A stretch of 64,000 nt of DNA. It comes from Actinoplanes auranticolor (GTDB taxonomy: Bacteria; Actinomycetota; Actinomycetes; Mycobacteriales; Micromonosporaceae). Under the pieces are notes generated by a model. That model was not told where the DNA came from, ran no database searches, and was given only the letters and a program-made list of their open reading frames with translations. Below, one piece after another: positions 32,943 through 42,606 of the stretch; position 1 is the stretch's first letter, and every line of letters starts with the position of its first letter. Made by a program: the position numbers and the translations under genes. The stretch lies in NCBI RefSeq assembly GCF_018332655.1, contig NZ_BOQL01000018.1, positions 310,001 to 374,000 of the forward strand, given 5' to 3'.

Positions 32943-34058
32943 TCAAGCTACGAGCAGGCGGAGTCCGAGCTCCGCCGCGTCGAGGCCGGCGAGTTCGCGG
33001 TTGCGATCGGCCCACCGCCCCGAGGACAGGTCTTCGCGGAGTCTGCTCACCGCCCGCTGCTCGGCCTCCGGCCCGACTCTGGTCCATACCGATACCGCGC
33101 GGCGCACACGCTCGTCGAGGTAGGTCTCGGGCCGGCGCCAGTAGGCCTCGAAGAAGCCGTCAGTGCAGTCCCAGGGAACGGGCACCGGCTCCGCGCGTCC
33201 CCCGATCGCCTCGGTCAGGTCGGTCAGCGACGGCCAGCCGATGAGCAGGTTCGCGAACTCGGGCAGGTAGTCGCGGGTGAGCCAGAACTGCCCGCGCCCG
33301 GCGATGTGGTCGGCGTCGTAGGTGAACACCACCACCCGGCGGGCCACCCGCCGCAGCTCGCGTAGCCCGGCGACCGGATCCGGCCAGTGATGGACGGTGC
33401 TGACCGCCATCGCGGCGTCGAAGGACTGGTCCTCGAACGGCAGGCTCTCCGCTGCGGCGGCCACGCACGGCGCGGCGCCCGCGGGCCGCTGTTCCCGCAT
33501 GACCGCCGACGGTTCCACCGCCGTGACGTCGCGGTCCGGTGGTTCGTAGGAGCCGGTGCCGGCCCCGACGTTCAGAACCGTGCGGGCATCCCCGAGGGCG
33601 TCCCAGATCCGCGCGGCGATCCGCGGCTCGGTGCGCCGCGTCGCCGGGTAGGCGGACCCGATGGCGTCGTACAACTGCGCGCCGAACACCCGCAGCTGTT
33701 CCTCCGGCGTCGTCCTGATTCCCATCGCCCGTGCCTCCAGTTCCTTGTCTATGGCCGCCACCATGGCGGCCGCGCGATCCTGCTGCTCCAGCAACAGGCC
33801 GCGCAGCCGGCGCAGGTGCGCGATCGCGTCGGTTGCCGGGTCGTCGACGAGGTCGGCGATCTCACCCAGTCCGAAACCCAGCCGGCGGTAGGCGAGCACC
33901 TCCCGCAACCGCTCCACGTCGTCCGCGGAGTAGGCCCTGTGCCCGGCCGCGGTCCGCGTGGAGGGATGGAGAAGGCCGATCGCGTCGTAGTGGTGCAGCG
34001 TGCGGACGGTTACGCCGGCCAGCTCGGCCACGCGTCCCACGGTCAGGTGCTCTTCCAC
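32943..34058 (-). CDS. MerR regulator fused to a SAM-dependent methyltransferase
   Basis: 371 residues from a GTG with GGTGG in front. Residues 4-70 are a MerR winged-helix: 'LTVGRVAELAGVTVRTLHHY' then 'GHRAYSADDVERLREVLAYR'. A helical coil (70-130) follows, as in TipA-class MerR proteins. Instead of a drug-binding domain, the remainder is a class I methyltransferase with motif I 'VLNVGAGTGSYEP', acidic 'VEPS' and the post-I region 'FDAAMAVSTVHHW' of the ubiE/DUF-type. It could be a ligand-sensing regulator using the methyltransferase fold, or an enzyme regulated by its own DNA-binding part. The gene stands alone, no obvious target adjacent. Confidence 0.85.
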   Translation of the reverse strand: MEEHLTVGRVAELAGVTVRTLHHYDAIGLLHPSTRTAAGHRAYSADDVERLREVLAYRRLGFGLGEIADLVDDPATDAIAHLRRLRGLLLEQQDRAAAMVAAIDKELEARAMGIRTTPEEQLRVFGAQLYDAIGSAYPATRRTEPRIAARIWDALGDARTVLNVGAGTGSYEPPDRDVTAVEPSAVMREQRPAGAAPCVAAAAESLPFEDQSFDAAMAVSTVHHWPDPVAGLRELRRVARRVVVFTYDADHIAGRGQFWLTRDYLPEFANLLIGWPSLTDLTEAIGGRAEPVPVPWDCTDGFFEAYWRRPETYLDERVRRAVSVWTRVGPEAEQRAVSRLREDLSSGRWADRNRELAGLDAAELGLRLLVA

Positions 34059-34288
34059 GCCACCGACTATGTGCCATGACGCCGCGTGAGGGGCAAGGGC
34101 TGTCAGTGGCCGTCGCTGCCGAGCCGAACATGCCAGCCACCACCGGGAGAACCAGAACACTCGCGCTCAACCGCATAGCGTTCGCATCATGGCGTCAGCA
34201 TCATTGACCGCACAGCTACGGCACATCAGGATGCGACCCGCACCGGCCCCTCAAGTCGGCACGCGTGCTCTCCACTGTGGCGCCGTGG

Positions 34289-36190
34289 CTACATGCCCAG
34301 GCTCTGGGGGACGAACGGCTGTTCCGAGCCGGTTCCGGTCTGCCGCCGGGCCGACACCCCCGTCGGCTCGATCGTGAACACCACGGGCAGCCCGGCCGCG
34401 TCGACCGCCGCCGCCGGCTCACCGAGCAGCGTGCCACCCAGGTCGGCCCAGGGGCTGAAGGTCTCGCCACCGGCGGAGCGCCGGGTGACGCTGACCCCGT
34501 TGGCAGCGTTCCGCGCGAAGATCAGCTGTCCCCCGGCCGCCGGGAGCGCGGGAGTGGGCTGCCCGAGGCCGGATCCACCCAGGTCGGTCGGCTCCTCCGG
34601 CCAGGTGCCGTCGGCCGGCCGGGTCAGCTGCAGCACCCGTCCGGTGCCCTCCTCGCGGTAGCTGACCGAGATCCGTCCCTGCGTGTCCACGGTCGCCTGC
34701 GGCGGGCTCGCCGGCGCCCCGCTGCTGAGCGAGTCCTTGCGCTCCAGCGCCGCATTCGGCTGAGGCTGCGACCAGTGCTGGATCTCGGTACGGCTGCCGG
34801 CGAAGATCTCGATCCGTCCCTGCGGGCCGGTCACCGCGGCGACGCCGTCCTGCAGGTCGTGGCCGCCGAGGTCGTCCCAGCGCCCGCTCCACCCACCCTG
34901 GGCCGCCTGCGCCTGCGTGCTGATCCCGCCGCCGCCGTTCTTGACGAACACCTGCAGCCGCCCGTCGGCGTTGACCGCCAGCGCCGGCGTACCGACCTGG
35001 TCCTCGTTACCCAGGCCGGTGTTGGGGTTGCCCAGATCGGTCCAGCCCCCGGCGAACGAGCCGTCGGCGGCCTGGGCGGACGCGAGCAGGTGATGGTCGG
35101 ACAGCCGACGGCCGGCCACCGTCAACCGGCCGTCCGGCGTACGCCCGACAGCGAGGCCGGAAGCCAGCCGGCCGCCGGGGCCGGCCAGCGGCAGCCCGGG
35201 GCCCCAGATCCCGGTGGCCAGCTGGGAGTAGACCTTCGGGGCGCCGTTGCTGACCACGAACGCCCGCACCGTTTCGCGGGCATCGCGGGCCACCCATCCG
35301 GCGCCGCGCGGCCACCGGTGGTACATGCGCGACAACCACCGGTCGCCGCCGTGCGAGTCGCCGAACTCGCGGTCGTAGCGGTAGTACGCCTCGAGGATCC
35401 GGCTCTTGCGGGCGGTCTGCTCGGCGGACAGGTTCGGTGGGACATCACCGATGTTGTAGCCGCGATAGTTGACCTCCTGCAGGGGGCCCGGGTACCCCGC
35501 GGCCGCGTCCCGTGCGAACCGGGCGGCCGTGACGTGGTCGGCGTGATCCTCGGTGTATCCGCTCCGGCGGTCCGGCTCCGGGTCGAGCGAGCGCAGCACG
35601 GTGGGCCGGTAGACGTCCATCAGCGAGCGCAGCACGGCCAGGACGTCGGTGCGGCCGTACCGCGACGAGGAGACACCCAGGCCGCCGGCCGGCACCACCG
35701 AGCCGAACGAACCGCCGGTGTCGATGTTGCGCAGCTGCCCGTCGGGCAGGTTGAGGAACAACAGGTGCACGTCCGGACGGGCCCGCAGGAAGTACATCTC
35801 CACCACGCGGCCCGCGACCGGGAACGGGGTGCCTTCCCACTCGGACTGGGTGGCATCGCTGGCGTCGGCGACCCCGGCCATCTCGGCGTACGCGTTCTGC
35901 AGACCGCGCTGCCGGTTCCGGGCCCGTTCGGCCGGGGTGGCCCCGTTTCCGGTCAGTTCGCCGGCGGTCAGGTACACCGTGATCGCCGGCAGCGCGGTGT
36001 TGATCGAGCGGTCGATGTCCGGGTTCATGAAGAAGAGTTCGTCGTCGGGATGGGCCACCACCTGCATATACAGCGGATGCAGATCTTGCGGCGCGGCGGC
36101 GGGTACGGCGGGCGCCGGAGTCACCGGCACGGCCACGCCCAGCGTCACCGTGGCGACCGCGACCACAAACGTCTTCACTCTGTGCAGCAT
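34289..36190 (-). CDS. Secreted PIG-L family deacetylase with C-terminal beta-propeller
   Basis: 633 residues. Signal peptide residues 1-29. The PIG-L (LmbE-like) zinc deacetylase domain starts with 'MQVVAHPDDELFF' (His47, Asp49, Asp50) and has the second metal motif 'EDHADH' near residue 215. It spans to about 280. The remaining ~330 residues are repeats such as 'GGWTDLGNPN', 'GRWDDLGG', 'GRISVSYREEG' and 'FSPWADLGG', a sugar-binding propeller of the PLL/tachylectin type. It would act outside the cell on N-acetylated sugars. Divergent from a glycosyltransferase gene and beside a polysaccharide region, it may trim an exported glycan. Monocistronic. Confidence 0.88.
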   Translation of the reverse strand: MLHRVKTFVVAVATVTLGVAVPVTPAPAVPAAAPQDLHPLYMQVVAHPDDELFFMNPDIDRSINTALPAITVYLTAGELTGNGATPAERARNRQRGLQNAYAEMAGVADASDATQSEWEGTPFPVAGRVVEMYFLRARPDVHLLFLNLPDGQLRNIDTGGSFGSVVPAGGLGVSSSRYGRTDVLAVLRSLMDVYRPTVLRSLDPEPDRRSGYTEDHADHVTAARFARDAAAGYPGPLQEVNYRGYNIGDVPPNLSAEQTARKSRILEAYYRYDREFGDSHGGDRWLSRMYHRWPRGAGWVARDARETVRAFVVSNGAPKVYSQLATGIWGPGLPLAGPGGRLASGLAVGRTPDGRLTVAGRRLSDHHLLASAQAADGSFAGGWTDLGNPNTGLGNEDQVGTPALAVNADGRLQVFVKNGGGGISTQAQAAQGGWSGRWDDLGGHDLQDGVAAVTGPQGRIEIFAGSRTEIQHWSQPQPNAALERKDSLSSGAPASPPQATVDTQGRISVSYREEGTGRVLQLTRPADGTWPEEPTDLGGSGLGQPTPALPAAGGQLIFARNAANGVSVTRRSAGGETFSPWADLGGTLLGEPAAAVDAAGLPVVFTIEPTGVSARRQTGTGSEQPFVPQSLGM

Positions 36191-36357
36191 GGTGTCCCCC
36201 GTAGCGATACTCTTCTATGCCACGCACCGTAGTCGTTCGAATGCGGAAGGGGGATCAGCTGGCCGGACACGGGTCAATGGCCATCGGTTCGGCACATCGG
36301 CGCCCTCAGCCGAGCGGCGGACCAGCCGGCAACCCGTATCAGGCAGGCCTCATCACC

Positions 36358-37491
36358 GTGAAAATTCTCCTCGCTGCCCCGTACTTCGCACCCCGCACCG
36401 GAGGCATGGAGACCTACGCCTGGCACCTCGCCCAAGGACTACGGGCGGCCGGCGCCGAGGTCGTCGTGGTCTGCGGCGACGATGTCCCCTCGGTGCGGCG
36501 CGAGCACCTCGACGGGCTCGTCGTCTACCGGTTGCCGATCTGGCGGACGGTCTCCAACACGCCCGTGCACCCGGCCTGGCCCTGGCTGCTGCGGCGGATC
36601 CTGCGCGCCGAGCGTCCGGACGTGGTCAACGCGCACACCCCGGTCGTGTTCATGGTGGACGCCGCCGCCCTGGCGGTGGGGCGCGTCCCGCTCGTCGTGA
36701 CCTACCATGCCGCCACCCTGGACAAGCCCGGCGGCCTCGCGATGCGCGCGACGACCCTCGCCTACCGGGCGGTCCAGCGGCTGACGCTGGGCCGGGCCGA
36801 CGCCGTCGTCGCGGTCTCCCCCTACGTCCGCGACGCGTTGGGCCGATGGGCGGACAAGCTGCACGTGGTGCCGAACGCGGTCCCCGCGGTCGCCGCCGCC
36901 CCGCCGGAGGCGATCGGCGACGGCCTGGCCTTCGTGGCCAGCCTGCAGCGCACCCACTCCTGGAAGGGACTCGACCTGCTCCTCGACGCGCTGGAACGGT
37001 ACCGCCGCCGCTACGGCGGCAGCGCGCCCCGGCTCACGGTCGTCGGCGACGGCGACGACCGGCCCCGCTACGAACGGCGGGTGAAGGAGCTGGGCCTCAC
37101 CGCCGCGGTGACGTTCACGGGCAGATTGCCTCCGGCCGACCGCGACCGGGTGCTGCGCGGGGTCCGCGCCCTGGTGGCCTGCCCCAGCACCGCCAACGAC
37201 GCCTTCCCGACGGTGCTGCTGGAGGCCTGGGCCCAGGGGGTGCCGGTCGTGGCCACCGCGATCGGAGCCCTGCCCTCGCTCGTGGCGGAGGGCCGGACCG
37301 GGGCACTGGCCCAGGCCGGCGACCCGGATGATCTGGCCCGGGTCCTGCACGAGGTGCTGACCGACCCCGAACTGGCCCGCACGCTCGGCGAGAACGGCCG
37401 ACAGCGGGTGGCGGCGGAATACACCTGGCCCACCCAGGCCCGCCGGATGATCAACCTGCTGGCCGCGGTCGCCGGCCCCCGCCGGAGGTGA
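36358..37491 (+). CDS. GT4 family glycosyltransferase
   Basis: 377 residues from the GTG giving 'VKILLAAPYFAPRTGGMETY'; a longer start adds 47 residues of no homologous look. GT-B fold: N-terminal 'GGMETYAWHLAQGLRA', the acceptor side 'ADAVVAVSPYV', and C-terminal donor-site 'FVASLQRTHSWKGLDLLLDA', 'LTVVGDGDDR' and the 'NDAFPTVLLEAWAQGVPVVA' E-x7-E region. It retains sugar configuration using an NDP-sugar. It is followed after 3 bp by a secreted glycoside hydrolase, suggesting a make-and-trim pair for the surface glycan. Confidence 0.92.
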   Translation: MKILLAAPYFAPRTGGMETYAWHLAQGLRAAGAEVVVVCGDDVPSVRREHLDGLVVYRLPIWRTVSNTPVHPAWPWLLRRILRAERPDVVNAHTPVVFMVDAAALAVGRVPLVVTYHAATLDKPGGLAMRATTLAYRAVQRLTLGRADAVVAVSPYVRDALGRWADKLHVVPNAVPAVAAAPPEAIGDGLAFVASLQRTHSWKGLDLLLDALERYRRRYGGSAPRLTVVGDGDDRPRYERRVKELGLTAAVTFTGRLPPADRDRVLRGVRALVACPSTANDAFPTVLLEAWAQGVPVVATAIGALPSLVAEGRTGALAQAGDPDDLARVLHEVLTDPELARTLGENGRQRVAAEYTWPTQARRMINLLAAVAGPRRR

Positions 37492-37494
37492 CCC

Positions 37495-38574
37495 GTGCGG
37501 ACCAGGCCCCGGCGGGTGGTTGCTGTGCTGGCCGCTGCCGTCATCACTGCCGCGATTGTGTACGGCGGCCCGATCACCACCGGCCCGGCCACGGTGCAGC
37601 CCGTCGTCCCGGACGCGCCGGCCCAGAGCAGGCACGTCGGCGGCGTCGCGCTGGGCAGCGGCGAACCGGCGAACCCGCGTCGCCGCGCCGACTACGCGGC
37701 GCTGCGGGCGATGAACGCGTCCTGGGTGCGCAGCGACATCGACTGGCGGGCCGTGGAGGAGTCGCCCGGCCGCTGGGACTTCAGCCGGTACGACCCGGTC
37801 GTCGCCGACGCCCACGCCGCAGGCCTGCGCCATCTGGCCATCCTGCACACGGCGCCGGCGTGGGCCAACAACGGAGCCGGCGCCTATGCGCCACCGCGGC
37901 AGCTGGTGTGGCTGCGTGAATACTGCCGGCGGGCCGCGGAGCGGTACATCCCCCGGGGCGTACGGGACTACGAGATCGGCAACGAGGTGAACCTGCCGCA
38001 TCCGGGCCGGGCCCGGCCCACCGCTCCGGCGTACGTGCGCCAGTTGCTGCAGCCATGTGCGCTGGGCGTTCGCAGCGCCGCGCGCCACCTGGGCGTACAG
38101 GTCAACGTGGTCCTGGGATCGGTGGTGCCCGGTGGCACCGGCCCCGCCGACCCGGTGCGCTTCCTCACCGACGTGTACCGCGCCGGCGGCGGGCCGCTGT
38201 TCGACACCGTTTCGGTGCACCCGTACACCCGGCCGCTGGCCCCGGCCGCGAGCGACCACCTCGACGGGTTCGTCGAGCGGATCTACGAGGTCATGCGGGC
38301 GCACGGTGACGCCGGGAAGACGATCTGGGCAACGGAGTACGGATATCCGACCGCGGGACCGCACTCGACGTCCGAGCAGCGACTGGCGACCTATGTGGAT
38401 ACGGCCGTGGATCTGTGGTATTCGCACCCGTTCGCCGGCCCACTGTTCTGGTATTCCGCCCGCGACACGGGCGTCGACCGCGGCGACGACGAACAGCACT
38501 TCGGTCTGCTGCGCCACGACGGATCGGCCAAACCGACATACCCGGCACTGGCCGCCCGGTTCACCCGCCGCTAG
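37495..38574 (+). CDS. Secreted glycoside hydrolase, GH39-like (clan GH-A)
   Basis: 359 residues, GTG start with GGAGG at the proper distance, 3 bp after the previous stop. Signal peptide or anchor helix at residues 8-28. TIM-barrel with 'WVRSDIDWRAVEESPGRWDF', the acid/base Glu164 in 'DYEIGNEVNLP' and the nucleophile Glu281 in 'IWATEYGYPT'. 'DTVSVHPYTRP' lies between. This is the signature of the clan GH-A families around GH39/GH5. GH39 enzymes cleave xylosides or iduronides, but several members next to exopolysaccharide genes (PslG type) cut the polymer made by the cluster. That role fits here. Confidence 0.87.
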   Translation: MRTRPRRVVAVLAAAVITAAIVYGGPITTGPATVQPVVPDAPAQSRHVGGVALGSGEPANPRRRADYAALRAMNASWVRSDIDWRAVEESPGRWDFSRYDPVVADAHAAGLRHLAILHTAPAWANNGAGAYAPPRQLVWLREYCRRAAERYIPRGVRDYEIGNEVNLPHPGRARPTAPAYVRQLLQPCALGVRSAARHLGVQVNVVLGSVVPGGTGPADPVRFLTDVYRAGGGPLFDTVSVHPYTRPLAPAASDHLDGFVERIYEVMRAHGDAGKTIWATEYGYPTAGPHSTSEQRLATYVDTAVDLWYSHPFAGPLFWYSARDTGVDRGDDEQHFGLLRHDGSAKPTYPALAARFTRR

Positions 38575-39083
38575 GCGACCCGGACGACCCACGGTCGGTT
38601 CCGGGCATAACGGATTCATCCCTGTGAATGTGCTCGCATCTGCATCCCCGCAGGGCCCGGCCGCGTGAATAGGCGCGATTATCCGCCACGAATTGTTCAT
38701 GAGCTGTTAAAAGTCAACACGGCCGAGGATGCATTGCCGGACCCCGAGCACTCGGTGGCCGCCGCCGTTATCAGCAAAAGCCCATGATCGCGATACGGCG
38801 TTCACAATTTTCGGTGACCCGTACTCGCTTGCTTGATGACAACGATGAAAAAGCGGAAGTCATTGACGCCCGCCACTCTCTGATGCTTCCATGGACCGGC
38901 ATCAGTGTGCCGAAGCCGAACGCGTGCGCTATTTCGCGCCGGTGCCGGGATAACACGAAACAATCTGATCATCCACTTTCTTGACGATCATGTGGTCGCC
39001 GCCGTTGCCGGCCGTTTGTTCCGTCCCGCCCGGAGCCGCAGTGGGTCTCCGCTGCTCTTCCCGGGCCGATAGGGAAGATACTC
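38575..39083. other. 509-bp intergenic region, comparatively AT-rich
   Basis: No coding sequence is supported. Two short frames of ~60 codons overlap on opposite strands without RBS or codon bias. The composition is clearly less GC-rich than the flanks. It includes one short inverted repeat (CCGAG, CA, CTCGG at 38744-38755) and ends with an RBS (AGGGAAG) for the glycosyltransferase. It probably holds the promoter of the polysaccharide operon and a nucleoid-protein binding zone. Confidence 0.5.
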
Positions 39084-40265
39084 ATGGCTGCTTCGTACCA
39101 CGGTGGTGCCGCTCGCGCCGAGCTGGTCGCCGGGCTCGACACCGTCCCCGCCGAGCGGGCGTCGATCGACCAGGTGTCCACCGGCGACCCCGAGCCGCAG
39201 TCCCGGCATCCGACGATCAGTCCACCGGCACCGCAGCGGTTCGGCGGGGCGCGGACAGACCTCGCCGACCCTCCGGTGGACGGACACGCGAACGGCCGGA
39301 CCCACCCGGCGCCGGCGCTGTCCGGCCGGCCCCGGGTCGCGGTGCTGCTGCCGTGCCGCAATGAGGAGACCACCATCGCCGACGTGGTCGCGGACTTCCG
39401 GCGCGCGTTACCGGAAGCAACCGTGTACGTCTACGACAACGCCTCCACCGACCGCACGGACGCCCAGGCGAGGCGGGCGGGTGCCGTCGTCGCTCACGTA
39501 CCGCGCCCGGGCAAGGGCAACGTCCTGCGGCAGATGTTCGCCGACATCGACGCCGACGTCTATCTCATGGCCGACGGGGACGGCACCTACGACGCCGCAG
39601 CCGCTCCGGCACTGGTCGCTGCCCTGTGGGAGCGCAAGCTGGACATGGTGGTGGGACGGCGCGTCGATGCGGCGGAGGTCGCCGAGACGTACCGCTACGG
39701 CCACCGCTTCGGCAACCAGCTGTTCACCTCCGCCGTGCGGTGGATCTTCGGCAGCGGGCCCGAGGACATGCTCTCCGGCTACCGCGCCCTGTCGCGCCGG
39801 TACGTGCGGTCCTTCCCGGCCGCCTCCCGGGGCTTCGAGATCGAGACCGAGATGACGGTGCACGCGCTGGACCTGTGCGTGCCCTTCAGCGAGGTGCCGA
39901 CCACGTACCGGGCCCGTCCCCCGCACTCGGCGAGCAAGCTGCGGACGGTCCCCGACGGGCTGCGGATCCTCGCCTGCATCGTGTTGCTCTGCAAGGAGTA
40001 CCGGCCGGCACGCTTCTTCGGGGCACTGCTCGCGGCCCTCGTCGTGTGCGCCGCAACCGCGTCCGTGCTGCGCCCCTGGGATGCGGCCGGCGCTCTCGGC
40101 ACCGGCAAGCAGGTCGTGATCACCTGCGCCGTGCTGGGCTTCGGCCTGCTCAACGCCGGCCTGGTGCTGGACTCGGTCAGCCGCAACCAGCGCGCGATGA
40201 AACGAGTGCTGTACCTCGCCGCCGCCGACCGCAGCGCCGACCGGCCACCCGCGAGGTCCCGGTGA
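39084..40265 (+). CDS. GT2 family glycosyltransferase with C-terminal membrane helices
   Basis: 393 residues. A disordered ~80-residue N-terminus precedes a GT-A domain: 'VAVLLPCRNEETTIADVV', 'VYDNASTDRT', 'LMADGDGTYDA' (DXD equivalent) and 'GSGPEDMLSGYRALSRRYVR'. Two membrane helices lie near residues 305-365. The layout resembles polyprenyl-phosphate sugar transferases that start or extend glycan synthesis on the inner membrane face. It leads a tightly coupled glycan operon; its stop overlaps the next start (GTGA). Confidence 0.92.
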   Translation: MAASYHGGAARAELVAGLDTVPAERASIDQVSTGDPEPQSRHPTISPPAPQRFGGARTDLADPPVDGHANGRTHPAPALSGRPRVAVLLPCRNEETTIADVVADFRRALPEATVYVYDNASTDRTDAQARRAGAVVAHVPRPGKGNVLRQMFADIDADVYLMADGDGTYDAAAAPALVAALWERKLDMVVGRRVDAAEVAETYRYGHRFGNQLFTSAVRWIFGSGPEDMLSGYRALSRRYVRSFPAASRGFEIETEMTVHALDLCVPFSEVPTTYRARPPHSASKLRTVPDGLRILACIVLLCKEYRPARFFGALLAALVVCAATASVLRPWDAAGALGTGKQVVITCAVLGFGLLNAGLVLDSVSRNQRAMKRVLYLAAADRSADRPPARSR

Positions 40266-41488
40266 CGGCCGGGGCGCGCGACACGGTCACCACGGCGGAA
40301 CCGACGCCGTACCCCGCCGCCGGGACCCGGCCGGCCCGGGTGGCCTTCGTCAGCGACTCCGTCTGGCCGTTCAACACCGGCGGCAAGGAGCGGCGGCTGT
40401 ACGAGATCACCCGCCGGCTCGTCGCCGCCGGGGTCGAGGTCCACGTGTACACGATGAAGTGGTGGCCGGGGCCCCGCACCCTCGTGCTCGACGGCGTGCA
40501 CCTGCACGCGGTCGGCCGGCAGCATTCCCTGTACCAGGGCGAGCGGCGGTCGATCCGGCAGGCCCTGATGTTCGGCGTGGCCACCATCCGACTGCTGGGT
40601 GCCCGCTTCGACGTGCTCGACGTGGACCACATGCCGTACTTCCCGCTGTTCACCGCGCGGGTGGTGTGTTCGTTGCGGCGCCGCCGCCTGGTCGCGACCT
40701 GGCACGAGGTCTGGGGAGCGGCCGGCTGGCGGCAGTACCTCGGCCGGCTCGCACCGTTCGGCACGCTCATCGAGCGCTGGGCCGCCCGGCTGCCCGACGA
40801 GATCGTCTCGGTCTCGGCCCAGACCTCCGATCGCCTGGTCCGGGAGCTGGGCGTACGGGTACCCGTGCACACGATCGTGCCCGGCGTCTCGCTGTCCGAG
40901 GTGGCCGCCCAGCCGGCGGCGGAGCCCCGCGTCGACGTGCTGTTCGCCGGCCGGCTGCTGGCCAACAAGAACGTCGACCTGTTGCTGCGGGCGGTGGCGC
41001 TGCTGCAGCCGCAACGTCCCGGCATCCGCTGCCGGATCGTCGGTGCGGGCCCGGAACTGCCCCGGCTGACGGCGCTGCGCGACGAGCTGGGCCTGGCCGG
41101 CGCGGTGGAGTTCTCCGGCTTCGTGCCGGACGACGAGATCTACGGCGTCATGAAGAGCGCGTCGGTGCTGGCCCTGCCGTCGGTACGCGAGGGATTCGGA
41201 TGTGTCGTGGTCGAGGCCAACGCGTGTGGCGTCCCGGTCGTCACCGTGGACCATCCGGACAATGCCGCCCGGCACCTGGTCGCCAACGGTCGTAACGGTT
41301 ACCTCGCGGCCGTCGACGCCCACGACCTCGCCCGCGGGCTCGCGGCGGCGCTCGACGCGGCCCCCCACCTGAACCCCCGGTCGGCCGCCGAACACGCCGG
41401 TCACCTGCGGGACTGGGACGAGGTTACGGCCGCGGTGCACGACACGCTGGTCCAGCACCTCCCCCGGCAACGGAGCCACGCGCGCTGA
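40262..41488 (+). CDS. GT4 family glycosyltransferase
   Basis: 408 residues, GTG start overlapping the GT2 stop. GT-B fold: 'FVSDSVWPFNTGGKERRLYE' (glycine loop), then 'VATWHEVWG' and donor-domain 'VLFAGRLLANKNVDLLLRAV', 'CRIVGAGPELPRL' and 'PSVREGFGCVVVEANACGVP' (E-x7-E). It acts at the inner face of the membrane on a lipid-linked or growing glycan. TGATG junction with the next glycosyltransferase gene. Donor sugar cannot be told. Confidence 0.92.
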   Translation: MTAGARDTVTTAEPTPYPAAGTRPARVAFVSDSVWPFNTGGKERRLYEITRRLVAAGVEVHVYTMKWWPGPRTLVLDGVHLHAVGRQHSLYQGERRSIRQALMFGVATIRLLGARFDVLDVDHMPYFPLFTARVVCSLRRRRLVATWHEVWGAAGWRQYLGRLAPFGTLIERWAARLPDEIVSVSAQTSDRLVRELGVRVPVHTIVPGVSLSEVAAQPAAEPRVDVLFAGRLLANKNVDLLLRAVALLQPQRPGIRCRIVGAGPELPRLTALRDELGLAGAVEFSGFVPDDEIYGVMKSASVLALPSVREGFGCVVVEANACGVPVVTVDHPDNAARHLVANGRNGYLAAVDAHDLARGLAAALDAAPHLNPRSAAEHAGHLRDWDEVTAAVHDTLVQHLPRQRSHAR

Positions 41489-42606
41489 TGGAGATCGTTC
41501 AGGTCGTGGCGCTGTACCCACCGCACCTCGGCGGTCAGGAGGCGGTCGTCGAGCAGCTCGCCACGCGGCAGGCTCAGCGACACCGCGTCACGGTGTACAC
41601 CTCGGATGTCGGAGCCGAGGGACAGCTTCGGACCGAGGAGCATCCCGGCCGCGCGGGGTCGCTGCGGGTGGTGCGGCTACGCGCCGCCTGGCTGGCGAAC
41701 ACGCCGTTGATGCCGGGCCTGGTAGCACGTCTGCTCACGCACACCCCGCGCCCGGACGTCATCCACGTGCACACCGGTCAGGCGTTCGTCCCCGAGATCG
41801 TCGCGCTGGCGGCCACTCTGCGCCGTACCCGTTACGTGGCCCACCAGCACCTGGTGCTGCGCCCTTCCAGCCGGCTGGGCCGGCTGTTGCTGCCGGCGTA
41901 CTTCCGGCTGGTGTTCGGGCCGGTCCTCCGTCGCGCCGACCGGGTCATCTGCCTGACCGCCGCGATGCGCGACGAGGTGGTGCACACGTTCGGGGTGGAC
42001 CCGGCCCGGGTGGCGGTCATCGCCAACGGCGTGGACACCACCGGAGTCCCCGCGGCGCGACCGCGGCGCACGGACGAACTGCTGTTCGTCGGGCGCCTGG
42101 CCGTGCAGAAGAACGTCGAAGCCCTGCTGCACGCGACGGCCGCGCTGCGCGCGCAAGGCCGCGACGTGCGGGTCCGGATCATCGGCGACGGCCCGGAACG
42201 CCGGCGTCTGCAGGACCTGACCGACCGGCTCGCTCTGGGCGATACCGTCGCGTTCGAGGGGCGGCGCGACCGGGCGGAGATCCAGGACGCGTACGCGCGG
42301 ACGACCGCACTGGTGTTGCCCTCCACTCACGAGGGCATGCCGCTGGTACTGCTGGAGGCGATGGCCGCGGGGACCCCGGTCGTGGCGGCCGCGCTTCCGG
42401 AGATCGTCGAGGTGGGCGGCGACGCGGTGCTGACCGTCGACGTCGCCGCGCCCGGTGCGCTCGCCGGGGCCCTGGGCCGCGTGCTCGATGACGTACCCCT
42501 GCGGTCCCGGCTCGCCGCTGCGGCGGCCGCCCGGGCCCGGGCCTACGCGTGGCCGGCCGTCACCGCGTCCGTCGAGGGCCTGTACGCGGAGGTGCTCGGC
42601 CGGTGA
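41488..42606 (+). CDS. GT4 family glycosyltransferase
   Basis: 372 residues, ATG overlapping the previous stop by one base. Standard GT-B features: 'ALYPPHLGGQEAVVEQLATR', 'VAHQHLVLRPSSRLG', 'VAVIANGVDTTGV', 'LLFVGRLAVQKNVEALLHA', 'VRIIGDGPERRRL' and 'PSTHEGMPLVLLEAMAAGTPV'. It likely adds the next sugar after the enzymes before it. It overlaps the membrane protein gene by 4 bp (GTGA). Confidence 0.92.
   Translation: MEIVQVVALYPPHLGGQEAVVEQLATRQAQRHRVTVYTSDVGAEGQLRTEEHPGRAGSLRVVRLRAAWLANTPLMPGLVARLLTHTPRPDVIHVHTGQAFVPEIVALAATLRRTRYVAHQHLVLRPSSRLGRLLLPAYFRLVFGPVLRRADRVICLTAAMRDEVVHTFGVDPARVAVIANGVDTTGVPAARPRRTDELLFVGRLAVQKNVEALLHATAALRAQGRDVRVRIIGDGPERRRLQDLTDRLALGDTVAFEGRRDRAEIQDAYARTTALVLPSTHEGMPLVLLEAMAAGTPVVAAALPEIVEVGGDAVLTVDVAAPGALAGALGRVLDDVPLRSRLAAAAAARARAYAWPAVTASVEGLYAEVLGR

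Noticed and set aside
38744..38755. Short inverted repeat as a riboswitch or regulator site
   Set aside because: Five-bp arms are expected by chance in this composition, and no conserved riboswitch core was recognised nearby.
38771..38984. Two overlapping ~60-codon frames in the AT-rich gap
   Set aside because: Opposite strands over the same bases, no RBS, no codon-position GC bias and no recognisable protein pattern.
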